This document shows positions 17,630-25,680 of a stretch of 64,000 nt of DNA, one piece after another. The position numbers and the translations under genes were made by a program. Source of the DNA: Sphingomonas sp. Leaf20 (GTDB lineage Bacteria; Pseudomonadota; Alphaproteobacteria; Sphingomonadales; Sphingomonadaceae). The notes under the pieces were generated by a model that saw nothing but the letters and a program-made list of their open reading frames with translations, ran no database searches and was not told the DNA's origin. The stretch is from the NCBI RefSeq assembly GCF_001421535.1, contig NZ_LMKN01000009.1:608030-672029 (forward strand), in the 5' to 3' direction. Each line of letters begins with the position of its first letter. Within the stretch, counting starts at the first letter, position 1.

Positions 17630-19663
17630 ATGCCCAACGATCGCCGCGCCTTTCTCAAGACACTCGCTGCGATGACCGCGGCGGGCACCCTCCCCGCCTC
17701 GATCGCCAGGGCGCTGGCGCTGCCCGCGACGCGCCGCACCGGGTCGATCGCCGACGTCGAGCATGTCGTGATCCTGATGCAGGAGAACCGCTCGTTCGAC
17801 CATTATTTCGGCACGTTGCGCGGCGTCCGCGGCTTCGGCGACCCACGCCCCGTCATGCTGCCGTCGGGCAAGAGCGTGTTCCACCAGCCGACCCCCGGCG
17901 GCGACGCGACCGTGCTGCCCTTCGCGATGGACAGCGTCACGACCAGCGGTCCGCTGATCAAGAGCCTCGATCACAGCTGGAAGGGCGATGCCGCCGAATG
18001 GGCACTCTATAACAGCTGGATCAAGCACAAGACCCCGCTGACGATGGGTTATTTCGCGCGCGCGGATATCCCGTTCTATTACGCGCTGGCCGACGCCTTT
18101 ACGATCGGCGACGGATATTACGCGTCGATCCACGGGCCGACCAACCCGAACCGCATGTTCCTGTTCTCCGGCACGAGCGGGCTGAGCGTCGGCGACGCGG
18201 GCAGGCACGCGGTCGAAAATGCGGACGACGGCAACTGGACGGGGGACGCGGCCAGCGACAAGCCCGGGTTCGCCGCTGCGGGGTGGACGACCTATGCCGA
18301 GCGTCTGCAAAGCGCGGGCGTCAGCTGGAAGCTCTATCAGGAGCACGATAATTTCGGCGACAACTCGCTCGCCTATTTCAAGGCGTTCCGGGGGTTGGCG
18401 CAGGACGACGTGCTGCATCGTCGCGGCCGCGCGATCGTGCCGGGCTCTACCGCGGCAAATTCCAAGGATGGCGACATGCGCCATCTCGTCGCCGCGTTCG
18501 CCGCCGACGTCGCAGCGGGCACGCTTCCCCAGGTGTCGTGGATCGTCGCCTCCGCCAAATATTCCGAACATCCCGAGGCACCGCCCGCGTTCGGCGAGTC
18601 GTTGACGTCACGGCTGCTCGACGCACTGACCGCCAATCCCGCGGTCTGGGGCAAGACCGCGTTCATCCTCAATTACGACGAGAATGACGGGTTCTTCGAT
18701 CACATGCCCGCGCCACTGCCGGCGATCTCGCCGACGATGGGGTACAGCAGCATCGACACGCGCGGGGAGAGCTACCAGGGCCAGGCGGTCGGGCTGGGCG
18801 TGCGCGTCCCGTTGCTGATCGTGTCGCCCTGGACGCGGGGCGGCTGGGTCAATTCGCAGGTCTTCGACCACACCTCCGTCCTCCGCTTTCTCGAGCGCCG
18901 CTTCGGCGTCGCCGAACCCAATATCTCGCCCTGGCGGCGCGCCGTGACCGGCGACCTGACGTCGATGTTCGACTTTGCGGATCCCGATGCGTCGGCGATG
19001 CGTGCGTTTCCCGACACATCGGATGCCGCGATCCGCGTTGCCGCCTCGGCGAAACGTCCCGCGCCGACCGTGCCCACCCGCCAGGCTCTGCCCCGCCAGG
19101 AGCCGGGCCAGCGTCCGGCACGCCCCCTCCCCTACGCGCTGGAGGTCCACGGCGTCGACGACGGCACGCCCGGCTGGACGCTGGCGTTCGTCAATGCGGG
19201 CAGCGCCGCCGCCGTGTTCAGCGTCTACAGTGGCGACGGCAGGGCCGGCCCGTGGTTCTATACCATCGACGCGGGCAAGACCGTCACCGGGCGCTTTGCG
19301 ACGATGTCGGCGCTCGCGGTGCATGGCCCCAACGGCTTCCTGCGCGAATTTCGCGATCCGACCGGACCCGAGCTGCGCTGCGAACGGCGCGGCACGGGCG
19401 ACGCGATCGCGCTGACGCTGAGCAATCATGGTGCCGGCAAATGCGAACTGACGGTGCGGGCAAACGCCTATACGCCCATGCCCGCAACGATGGTCACGCT
19501 CGAGGCCGGCACCCGGCAAACCGTCATCTACCCGATCGCCGGCAACGACCACTGGTATGATCTCGTCGTGGAGCAAGCCGGTTCGCGCTGGCAGCGGCGA
19601 ATGGCCGGTCATATCGAGACGGGACGAGCGAGCCGGTCCGATCCCGGAATACTGCACAGCTGA
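17630..19663 (+). CDS. Phosphocholine-specific phospholipase C, Tat-exported
   Basis: 677 residues from the ATG at 17630. The N-terminus MPNDRRAFLKTLAAMTAAG is a twin-arginine signal. The family motif VVILMQENRSFDHYFG follows at about residues 45-60; further conserved parts are YYASIHGPTNPNR, ILNYDENDGFFDH and VIVSPWTRGG-type segments. The C-terminal ~200 residues match the bacterial phospholipase C C-terminal domains. It hydrolyses phosphatidylcholine or sphingomyelin to phosphocholine outside the cytoplasm, often as a phosphate-scavenging enzyme. It sits downstream of a TonB receptor and a Pho-box-like element. Confidence 0.93.
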   Translation: MPNDRRAFLKTLAAMTAAGTLPASIARALALPATRRTGSIADVEHVVILMQENRSFDHYFGTLRGVRGFGDPRPVMLPSGKSVFHQPTPGGDATVLPFAMDSVTTSGPLIKSLDHSWKGDAAEWALYNSWIKHKTPLTMGYFARADIPFYYALADAFTIGDGYYASIHGPTNPNRMFLFSGTSGLSVGDAGRHAVENADDGNWTGDAASDKPGFAAAGWTTYAERLQSAGVSWKLYQEHDNFGDNSLAYFKAFRGLAQDDVLHRRGRAIVPGSTAANSKDGDMRHLVAAFAADVAAGTLPQVSWIVASAKYSEHPEAPPAFGESLTSRLLDALTANPAVWGKTAFILNYDENDGFFDHMPAPLPAISPTMGYSSIDTRGESYQGQAVGLGVRVPLLIVSPWTRGGWVNSQVFDHTSVLRFLERRFGVAEPNISPWRRAVTGDLTSMFDFADPDASAMRAFPDTSDAAIRVAASAKRPAPTVPTRQALPRQEPGQRPARPLPYALEVHGVDDGTPGWTLAFVNAGSAAAVFSVYSGDGRAGPWFYTIDAGKTVTGRFATMSALAVHGPNGFLREFRDPTGPELRCERRGTGDAIALTLSNHGAGKCELTVRANAYTPMPATMVTLEAGTRQTVIYPIAGNDHWYDLVVEQAGSRWQRRMAGHIETGRASRSDPGILHS

Positions 19664-19847
19664 TCGCACCAGCTCTGAGCCTTGCCCGGGACCCTGAACG
19701 AGGACCCGGCCACCTGATCCGCACCGTAATGACGCCTGCGCGCCAGCGAACTTTTTCGCCGAGATCGCGACGGAAGCCGTGCCTGGTCGCGTTCAAAAGG
19801 GAGTTCGCAGCCGCGACAGGCGGTGCGACGGATCCTTGAGGAGGAGC

Positions 19848-20102
19848 ATGATGAGGACGATCCTGCTTGCCGTACTCGCTGCCGGGGCGGCTTTGACGGT
19901 GCCGGTACCCGCCGACGCGCGCCAGGGGTGCGGCGTTGGTGCGCACCGTGGCCCCGGTGGCTATTGCCGGCCCAATCGCGGTCGCGTCGTCGTCGCGCCA
20001 CGCGTGGTGGTCGGACGCTATTACCAAGGCCGCGGCTATTGGGATGGCCGCCGCTATTGGGGCCAACGCTATCGCTGGCACGGCGGCTGGCGCTACCGCT
20101 AG
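19848..20102 (+). CDS. Small secreted GCG_CRPN-type protein
   Basis: 84 residues from the first of two adjacent ATGs behind GAGGAG. Signal peptide about 1-23 (MMRTILLAVLAAGAALTVPV). Mature part starts with the QGCGVGAHRGPGGYCRPN signature of the GCG_CRPN prefix family, then a Tyr/Arg/Gly-rich tail (RYYQGRGYWDGRRYWG, WRYR). Such small periplasmic or surface proteins are common in sphingomonads and rhizobia; their function is unknown. It is followed 91 nt later by an EF-hand protein. Confidence 0.8.
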   Translation: MMRTILLAVLAAGAALTVPVPADARQGCGVGAHRGPGGYCRPNRGRVVVAPRVVVGRYYQGRGYWDGRRYWGQRYRWHGGWRYR

Positions 20103-20193
20103 GACGAGGTCGACCAGGGACGCCGCCAGCCGCCGTCCCTGTCGGCACCAATGACCCAATTCGCTCCGGGCCGTGTGCCGGATAGGAAAAGCC

Positions 20194-20628
20194 ATGAAGA
20201 CCATCGTTGAAATGACGTTGCGCGGCGCAGGTCTGGCGCTTGCACTCACCTCCGTCCAAGCCTGCGCGCAACCCGTCGAGCAGGCCGCCACGGCGACCCG
20301 CGCAGCACAGGCCGCGCCGGCGGGTCTCACGCGACAGGCGTTCCTGAAACGCCATGCGGAACGGCTGCTGGCACGCGATACCGATGGCGACGGGATGGTG
20401 AGCCAGGCCGAGTTCCTCGCCGCCGGTGGCAAGCAGGGGACCGCCAGACGCTTTGCGACACTGGACAAAAATGCCGACGGCCTGCTCGACACCGCCGAAA
20501 TCGATGCCATGCTGACGCGTCGGTTCACGCGGATGGACGGTAACGGCGACACTGTACTGAGCGCCGAAGAGCGCGCCGCGGTGCGCGCGAGGAGGGGCAA
20601 ACCCGCACGCGACGCGACCGCGACGTGA
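20194..20628 (+). CDS. Secreted EF-hand calcium-binding protein
   Basis: 144 residues from the ATG at 20194 (MKTIVEMTLRG). The signal peptide ends near CAQP, where a Cys at about residue 25 could be lipidated. Three EF-hand loops are visible: DTDGDGMVSQAEF, DKNADGLLDTAEI and DGNGDTVLSAEE. The last is weaker at position 9. It probably binds Ca2+ in the periplasm. The ECF sigma gene begins 38 nt later, so the two may share a transcript. Confidence 0.85.
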   Translation: MKTIVEMTLRGAGLALALTSVQACAQPVEQAATATRAAQAAPAGLTRQAFLKRHAERLLARDTDGDGMVSQAEFLAAGGKQGTARRFATLDKNADGLLDTAEIDAMLTRRFTRMDGNGDTVLSAEERAAVRARRGKPARDATAT

Positions 20629-20666
20629 TGCGGGATCGACCGGCATGGACGTAGGACGGTACGCGG

Positions 20667-21233
20667 TTGAGCGATCTGGATCCCGATACGACGCTGGTCG
20701 AGCGCGTCGGCCGCGGCGAACCGGCGGCGGCGCGGATGCTCGTGGCCTCAAAACTGCCGCGCATCCTCGGGCTCGCCACCCGCATGCTGCGCAACACGAC
20801 CGAGGCCGAGGACGTCGCGCAGGAGGCGTTTGTGCGCGTCTGGAACCATGCGCGGGCGTGGCAGCCGGGCCGGGCGCGCTTCGATACCTGGCTTCATGTC
20901 GTGGTGCTCAACCTGTGCCGCGACCGCCTGCGGCGGCGTCGCGAGGTCACGACCGACACGCTGCCGGAGACGATCGATCCGGCCCCCGATGCGGAAGCGA
21001 CGTTGCTGGCCGCCGAGCGTGGCCGGGACGTTGCCGCGGCAATCGCCGCGCTGCCCGAGCGTCAGCGCGAGGCAATCCTGCTGGTGCATTATCAAGATCT
21101 GTCCGGCGCGCAGGCTGCGCTGGCGCTCGATATCAGCGTCGAAGCGCTCGAATCGCTGCTGGCGCGTGGCCGGCGGACGCTGCGCGCGCGGCTCGCCGCG
21201 CCACGAGAGGATGAGGCATGCGTGAACCAATGA
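20667..21233 (+). CDS. ECF RNA polymerase sigma factor
   Basis: 188 residues with a TTG start at 20667 behind AGGACGG. Region 2 contains TEAEDVAQEAFVRVWNHA and FDTWLHVVVLNLCRDRLRRRR; region 4 contains LPERQREAILLVHYQDLSGAQAALALD. It overlaps the next gene, a small membrane protein likely to be its anti-sigma factor, by 16 nt. A periplasmic metal-sensor-like protein comes third, an arrangement like cnrYXH-type modules. It probably controls a small envelope-stress or metal regulon; the target is unknown. Confidence 0.92.
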   Translation: MSDLDPDTTLVERVGRGEPAAARMLVASKLPRILGLATRMLRNTTEAEDVAQEAFVRVWNHARAWQPGRARFDTWLHVVVLNLCRDRLRRRREVTTDTLPETIDPAPDAEATLLAAERGRDVAAAIAALPERQREAILLVHYQDLSGAQAALALDISVEALESLLARGRRTLRARLAAPREDEACVNQ

Positions 21234-21619
21234 CCCTCGATCGCTTCCGCGCACTTGCGGATGCCTATGGCGGTGTCATCGCGCGCTGGCCCGAGGATCA
21301 GCGGAACGCCGCGATGCGGTTCGCGGCGCACCCCGAGGCGGTGACGATCCTGCAGGAGGCGTCGGCGGTCGATACGATGCTCGACGCGTGGAGCGTTCCC
21401 GCGCCAGCATCGTCGCTGTCAGACCGGATCGCCGGCCGCCGGGCCATGCCGCACCCGAGCCCCGCCGGACGCGTTCGCTGGTGGTGGTCCGGGATCGGGA
21501 TCGCAGCGGCGCTCGCGGGTGCTGCATCGGGTACCGCGGCGGTCGCGACGGTGTCGCCGGGCGATGCGCCGCAGGAAAACGTCACGTCGTTCGGTGCCGT
21601 CGATCTGCAGGAGGGATGA
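21218..21619 (+). CDS. Putative anti-sigma factor, single-pass membrane protein
   Basis: 133 residues. The N-terminal cytoplasmic part (MTLDRFRALADAYGGVIARWP) resembles the short sigma-binding regions of CnrY-like proteins. One membrane helix lies near residues 88-110 (WWWSGIGIAAALAGAASG), followed by a short periplasmic tail. It overlaps the sigma gene by 16 nt and the next gene by 4 nt (ATGA). Function is assigned from topology and operon position; sequence similarity is too weak to be sure. Confidence 0.65.
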   Translation: MREPMTLDRFRALADAYGGVIARWPEDQRNAAMRFAAHPEAVTILQEASAVDTMLDAWSVPAPASSLSDRIAGRRAMPHPSPAGRVRWWWSGIGIAAALAGAASGTAAVATVSPGDAPQENVTSFGAVDLQEG

Positions 21620-22068
21620 CCATGACCAAGCTTCGTATCGCGATCCTCGTCTCGGTCGTGCTCAACCTGTTCCTGGCGGCGGCGCTGGTCGCGGGCTTCG
21701 TCTCGCTACGGACGGGGGGCGGGATGATCAACGCCGGGTCGCTCAGGATCGCAGGCGCCGAATTGCCCAAATCCGAGCGCCGGCCATTCCGGATGGCGTT
21801 GCGCGAGGCGCGTCGCGCGATGCGGCCGACGATCGTGCAGGCGCGCACCGCGAAGGCCGAGGCCGCGCTGTTGCTGCGCCAGCCGGTGCTTGACCAGGCG
21901 GCAGTCGTCGCCGCGCTCGACCGCGCGCGCGCCGGCGACATGGCGGTGCGGGCGGCGGTGGAGCGTCGCGCGGTCGCCTTCGCCGCGACGCTGACACAGT
22001 CGGACCGCGCGAAGCTTGCCGACGCGATGCAACGCCGCGCCGGGCGCGTGCCCCCGCCGCGCAACTGA
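21616..22068 (+). CDS. Periplasmic heavy-metal-sensor-like protein (CnrX/ZraP type)
   Basis: 150 residues starting at the ATG that overlaps the previous stop (a second ATG lies at 21622). N-terminal membrane anchor (residues 5-28, IAILVSVVLNLFLAAALVAG), then a helical, Arg/Ala-rich periplasmic domain with repeated RxALREARRAMRP-like helices, as in the CnrX/ZraP/Spy-like superfamily. In cnr-type modules this protein binds the metal or misfolded protein and controls the anti-sigma factor. No clear His/Met metal-binding cluster is visible here. Confidence 0.72.
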   Translation: MTMTKLRIAILVSVVLNLFLAAALVAGFVSLRTGGGMINAGSLRIAGAELPKSERRPFRMALREARRAMRPTIVQARTAKAEAALLLRQPVLDQAAVVAALDRARAGDMAVRAAVERRAVAFAATLTQSDRAKLADAMQRRAGRVPPPRN

Positions 22069-22145
22069 CGTCGCGCGATTCACGCCGCGCCGGAAAACGG
22101 CGCCACGCGCGTTGAAGTCACTGGTACATCATCGAGGTACGAGCA

Positions 22146-23555
22146 TTGCCTGTCCAACCCGCCTTCCGATCGCCCGCCGCGATCGCGCTGAACCGCTTCG
22201 GTCTGGGTGCGCGCGCGCGCGACCTTCCGCCCGCCGATCCGAGCCGCTGGCTGGTCGATCAGTTCGAACGGTTCGAGGTTCGTCCCGCGGGGTTCGCCGC
22301 GCTCGACGATGCCGGGAAAGCGGTGCAGCGCTATCAGTCCGAGCAGCAGGCGATCCGCCGCGCCGCCCGGCAGGATACAGGCGTCGATCGGAAGCCCGAT
22401 CTCAAGGCGGGGCGCCAGGATTTTCGCCAGGACATGCAGGCGCTCTATCGCGCGGGCGTCCAGGCCCGCGCCGACAGCGCGCTCGCGACCGAGGCGCCGT
22501 TCGTCGAGCGCATGGTGCATTTCTGGTCGAACCATTTCTGTATCTCGGCCGACAATCCGCAGACGACCGCCTATGCCGCCGCATTCGAGCGTGACGCGAT
22601 ACGGCCGCACGTGCTTGGCCGCTTCGCCGATATGGCGCTGGCCGCCGAACGGCATCCGGCAATGCTCATCTACCTGAACCAGATCCAGTCCATCGGTCCC
22701 CAAAGCGCAGCCGCCGCACGCAATCCCGACCGCAAGCGCGGCCTGAACGAGAATCTGGCGCGCGAGATCATGGAGCTTCATACGCTTGGCGTCCGGTCGG
22801 GCTATACGCAGGGCGACGTCACCGAATTCGCGCGCGCGTTGACGGGCTGGACGGTCGACGGGCTGGGCGCGGGACGCGATGCGGACGGAGACGCGAACCA
22901 GTTCGCGTTCAAACCCGCACGACATGAGCCGGGCACGCGCACGATCCTCGGCAAAGCCTATCCGCAGGAGGGCGAGGCGCAGGCGCGCGCGGCGCTGACG
23001 GACTTCGCGCAGGCCCCCGCGACCGCGACGCACGTCGCGACCAAGCTCGCCCGCCATTTCGCCGGCGACGCGCCACCACCCGCGATGATCGCGCGGCTCG
23101 CGGCAAGTTTCACGCGCAGCAAGGGCGATTTGCCCACGCTCTACCGCGCGCTGATCGCGTCGCCCGAGGCATGGGTCGCTCGCCCCACCAAGTTCAAGAC
23201 GCCGTGGGAATGGTCGATCTCGTCGTTGCGCGGGCTCGGTCGCCGGCAGGCTGGGCAGATGCAGATGGCCGCGTTGCAGATCCAGCTCGGCCAGCGTGTC
23301 TGGAAACCCGGTACGCCCGCCGGGTGGGACGACGTCGCCGCGAGCTGGGCCGGCTCGGACGCGCTGCTGCGCCGCGTCGAGATCGCGCAGCGTCTGGCCG
23401 CGCCGTTCGGCGATACGATCGATGCGCGCACGCTGGCGCCCAGGATCATGCCCGCATCGCTGGGCGCCGCGACCGCGGAGCAGATCGCGCGTGCCGAAAG
23501 CCCGACCAGCGCGCTGGCGCTGATGCTGGTCTCACCCGATTTCCTGAGGAGATGA
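22146..23555 (+). CDS. DUF1800 domain protein
   Basis: 469 residues with a TTG start at 22146 behind GAGGT. Family markers include AIALNRFGLGARARD at the N-terminus, MVHFWSNHFCIS, and NENLAREIMELHTLGV followed by YTQGDVTEFARALTGW. DUF1800 proteins are almost always encoded just before a DUF1501 protein, as here (4-nt gap). The biochemical role of the pair is not established. No classical signal peptide is visible, whereas the partner has a Tat signal. Confidence 0.9.
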   Translation: MPVQPAFRSPAAIALNRFGLGARARDLPPADPSRWLVDQFERFEVRPAGFAALDDAGKAVQRYQSEQQAIRRAARQDTGVDRKPDLKAGRQDFRQDMQALYRAGVQARADSALATEAPFVERMVHFWSNHFCISADNPQTTAYAAAFERDAIRPHVLGRFADMALAAERHPAMLIYLNQIQSIGPQSAAAARNPDRKRGLNENLAREIMELHTLGVRSGYTQGDVTEFARALTGWTVDGLGAGRDADGDANQFAFKPARHEPGTRTILGKAYPQEGEAQARAALTDFAQAPATATHVATKLARHFAGDAPPPAMIARLAASFTRSKGDLPTLYRALIASPEAWVARPTKFKTPWEWSISSLRGLGRRQAGQMQMAALQIQLGQRVWKPGTPAGWDDVAASWAGSDALLRRVEIAQRLAAPFGDTIDARTLAPRIMPASLGAATAEQIARAESPTSALALMLVSPDFLRR

Positions 23556-23559
23556 TCCG

Positions 23560-24705
23560 ATGATCGCCCGTCGCAGTTTCCTGTCCACCGCCGCGATCGG
23601 CGCGGGCGCGCTGTTCGTCGCCCCCGGCCTCGCGCTCGCCACCGTGGCGACCGACCGCCGGTTCGTCTTCATCATCCAGCGCGGCGCGGCGGACGGCCTC
23701 GACATCCTCCGCCCGACGGGCGATCCGGCGTTTGCAGGCCTTCGCGGGGACCTGGTCGGGGATGGCGCGGGGACCAGACTGGATAGCATGTTCTCGCTGC
23801 ATCCAGCGCTCGCCGAGGTCGGCCGGATGTATGGGCAGGGCCAGGCGCTGTTCGTCCACGCGGTCGCTTCGCCTTATCGCGACCGGTCGCATTTCGATGG
23901 CCAGAACGTGCTCGAAACGGGTGGCGCGCAACCCTATGTCGTGCGTGACGGCTGGCTCAACCGGCTGGTCACGATGCTCCCGCGATCGAGCGACGAGGCG
24001 ATCGCGATCGCGCCAACGGTGCCCACCGCACTGCGCGGTTCCGTCCAGGTCGCGTCGTTCGCGCCGTCCGCGCTGCCGCATGCAGCGGACGACCTCATGA
24101 CGCGCGTGACCGCGCTCTACGCCGAGGATCCGCAACTCCACACCGCCTGGGCCGCCGCGCTCGAGACGAAAGGCTTAGCGACCGGTGCGAACAGCGGACA
24201 GGACCCCGCGAGCCTTGGCCGCCTCACCGCCAGTTTCCTGACCAAGCCGAACGGCCCCCGGATCGCGATGCTCGAAACGCTCGGATGGGACACGCACACC
24301 GCCCAGAAAGGTCGGCTGGCAAACCAGCTCAAAAAGCTCGACGCGATGCTCGCCGCGCTGCGCGACGGCCTCGGCCCGGTCTGGGCGAATACGACGGTGC
24401 TCGTAGCGACCGAGTTCGGCCGCACCGTGGCGGTCAACGGAACCGGCGGGACGGACCATGGCACGGGATCGGTGGCGATGCTCGTCGGCGGTGCGGTCAA
24501 GGGCGGCCGCGTGATTGCGGACTGGCCGGGGCTGGCGCCCGCGAACCTCTACGAAGCGCGCGACCTGCGCCCGACGGGTGCGCTCGACTCGCTGATCGCT
24601 GGTGCCGCCGCGGAAAGTCTTGCGCTCGATCCCGAGCGGGTCGGGCGTGGCCTGTTCGCGCAGGCGACGCGCGACCGCCCGATGGCGGGTCTGCTCCGCA
24701 TCTGA
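23560..24705 (+). CDS. DUF1501 protein, Tat-exported
   Basis: 381 residues. The Tat signal MIARRSFLSTAAIGAGALF is followed by FVFIIQRGAADGLD, a HAVASPYRDRSHFDGQ stretch, TLGWDTHTAQKG, and ATEFGRTVAVNGTGGTDHG, the core motifs of this alkaline-phosphatase-fold-like family. It pairs with DUF1800 upstream. Probable location is the periplasm or cell surface. No substrate is known. Confidence 0.9.
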   Translation: MIARRSFLSTAAIGAGALFVAPGLALATVATDRRFVFIIQRGAADGLDILRPTGDPAFAGLRGDLVGDGAGTRLDSMFSLHPALAEVGRMYGQGQALFVHAVASPYRDRSHFDGQNVLETGGAQPYVVRDGWLNRLVTMLPRSSDEAIAIAPTVPTALRGSVQVASFAPSALPHAADDLMTRVTALYAEDPQLHTAWAAALETKGLATGANSGQDPASLGRLTASFLTKPNGPRIAMLETLGWDTHTAQKGRLANQLKKLDAMLAALRDGLGPVWANTTVLVATEFGRTVAVNGTGGTDHGTGSVAMLVGGAVKGGRVIADWPGLAPANLYEARDLRPTGALDSLIAGAAAESLALDPERVGRGLFAQATRDRPMAGLLRI

Positions 24706-24857
24706 GCCATGACAGCCAACATGCCGGTAGCGCGGACGCTCGCCACGCGAGGAGACGCTGGTTCAGGCCCTGCGGAACGGCAATTCGGCGCTTGCGGCGC
24801 GACGGTTTCGCGCAGAAAACGTCACGCAGCATGGCATCCACCGAAAGGAGCTGATCG

Positions 24858-25523
24858 ATGCGTAAGCTGGCCGGCGCGGCGTTCGTGTCGCTTGACGGCG
24901 TGATGCAGGCCCCCGGAGGACCGACCGAAGACCCGACGGGCGGTTTCGCCCTGGGCGGCTGGGTGTTCGGCGTCGGCGACGACGTGATCGACCCGGTGCT
25001 GGGCGGACTATTCGAACCGCCGTACGCGCTGCTCCTCGGCCGGCGGACCTACGACATCTTTGCGGCCTATTGGCCGTTCGTCGAGGGCGAGATGGCCGAT
25101 ATGGGGGACGCGTTCACCGCGGCCGACAAGTATGTCGTGACGGACAGCGATCAGCCGCTCGAGTGGGCGAACAGCCATCGTCTCGACGGCATCGCCGCGA
25201 TTGGCGCGCTGAAGCAAAGCGACGGTCCCGACCTGCTGATCCAGGGATCATCGACGCTGTACCCGCCGCTGCTGGCGGCCGGGCTGATCGACGAACTGGT
25301 GCTCATGACCTTCCCCGTCGTGCTCGGCACCGGCAAGCGGCTGTTCGGCGACGGCACGCCGCCGGGGACGCTGCGGCTGATCGACCAGCAGGTCGGCGCG
25401 AAGGGCGTGATCGTCACGCGCTGGGCACCGGCCGGGCCGGTCGCGATCGGTCCCCACCCGCATCCCAGCACCAGCGCAGCGGAAGCCGAACGCCAGCGCC
25501 GAATGATTGAGGGACGCTGGTAG
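24858..25523 (+). CDS. Dihydrofolate-reductase/RibD C-terminal-like protein
   Basis: 221 residues starting behind AAAGGAG. N-terminal MRKLAGAAFVSLDGVMQAPGG is typical of this family, with LLLGRRTYDIFAAYWP, LLIQGSSTLYPPLLAAGLIDEL and LGTGKRLFGDG following. The C-terminal ~25 residues, rich in Ala/Glu, are an extension. Family members are NADPH-dependent reductases of pteridine-like or other small compounds; the substrate here is unknown. It stands alone, with 152 nt before and 157 nt after. Confidence 0.88.
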   Translation: MRKLAGAAFVSLDGVMQAPGGPTEDPTGGFALGGWVFGVGDDVIDPVLGGLFEPPYALLLGRRTYDIFAAYWPFVEGEMADMGDAFTAADKYVVTDSDQPLEWANSHRLDGIAAIGALKQSDGPDLLIQGSSTLYPPLLAAGLIDELVLMTFPVVLGTGKRLFGDGTPPGTLRLIDQQVGAKGVIVTRWAPAGPVAIGPHPHPSTSAAEAERQRRMIEGRW

Positions 25524-25680
25524 TCCCGTCGCGGCCCCGCACCTCTCGGCACAGGCTTCCACGTTTGCGCTGGCCGCGCGCAAACGGACGGTAAATTGAT
25601 TCAGATCACCCTGACCGGTTCGAGCCAAGGAACGGACCGGTGTCTGCATCGTCCGGCAGGGGATAGAATCGCGAGGTTAC

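Noticed and set aside
25600..25640. GGTTCGAGCC resembling a tRNA T-loop
   Set aside because: No acceptor stem, anticodon arm or D-arm can be folded around it.
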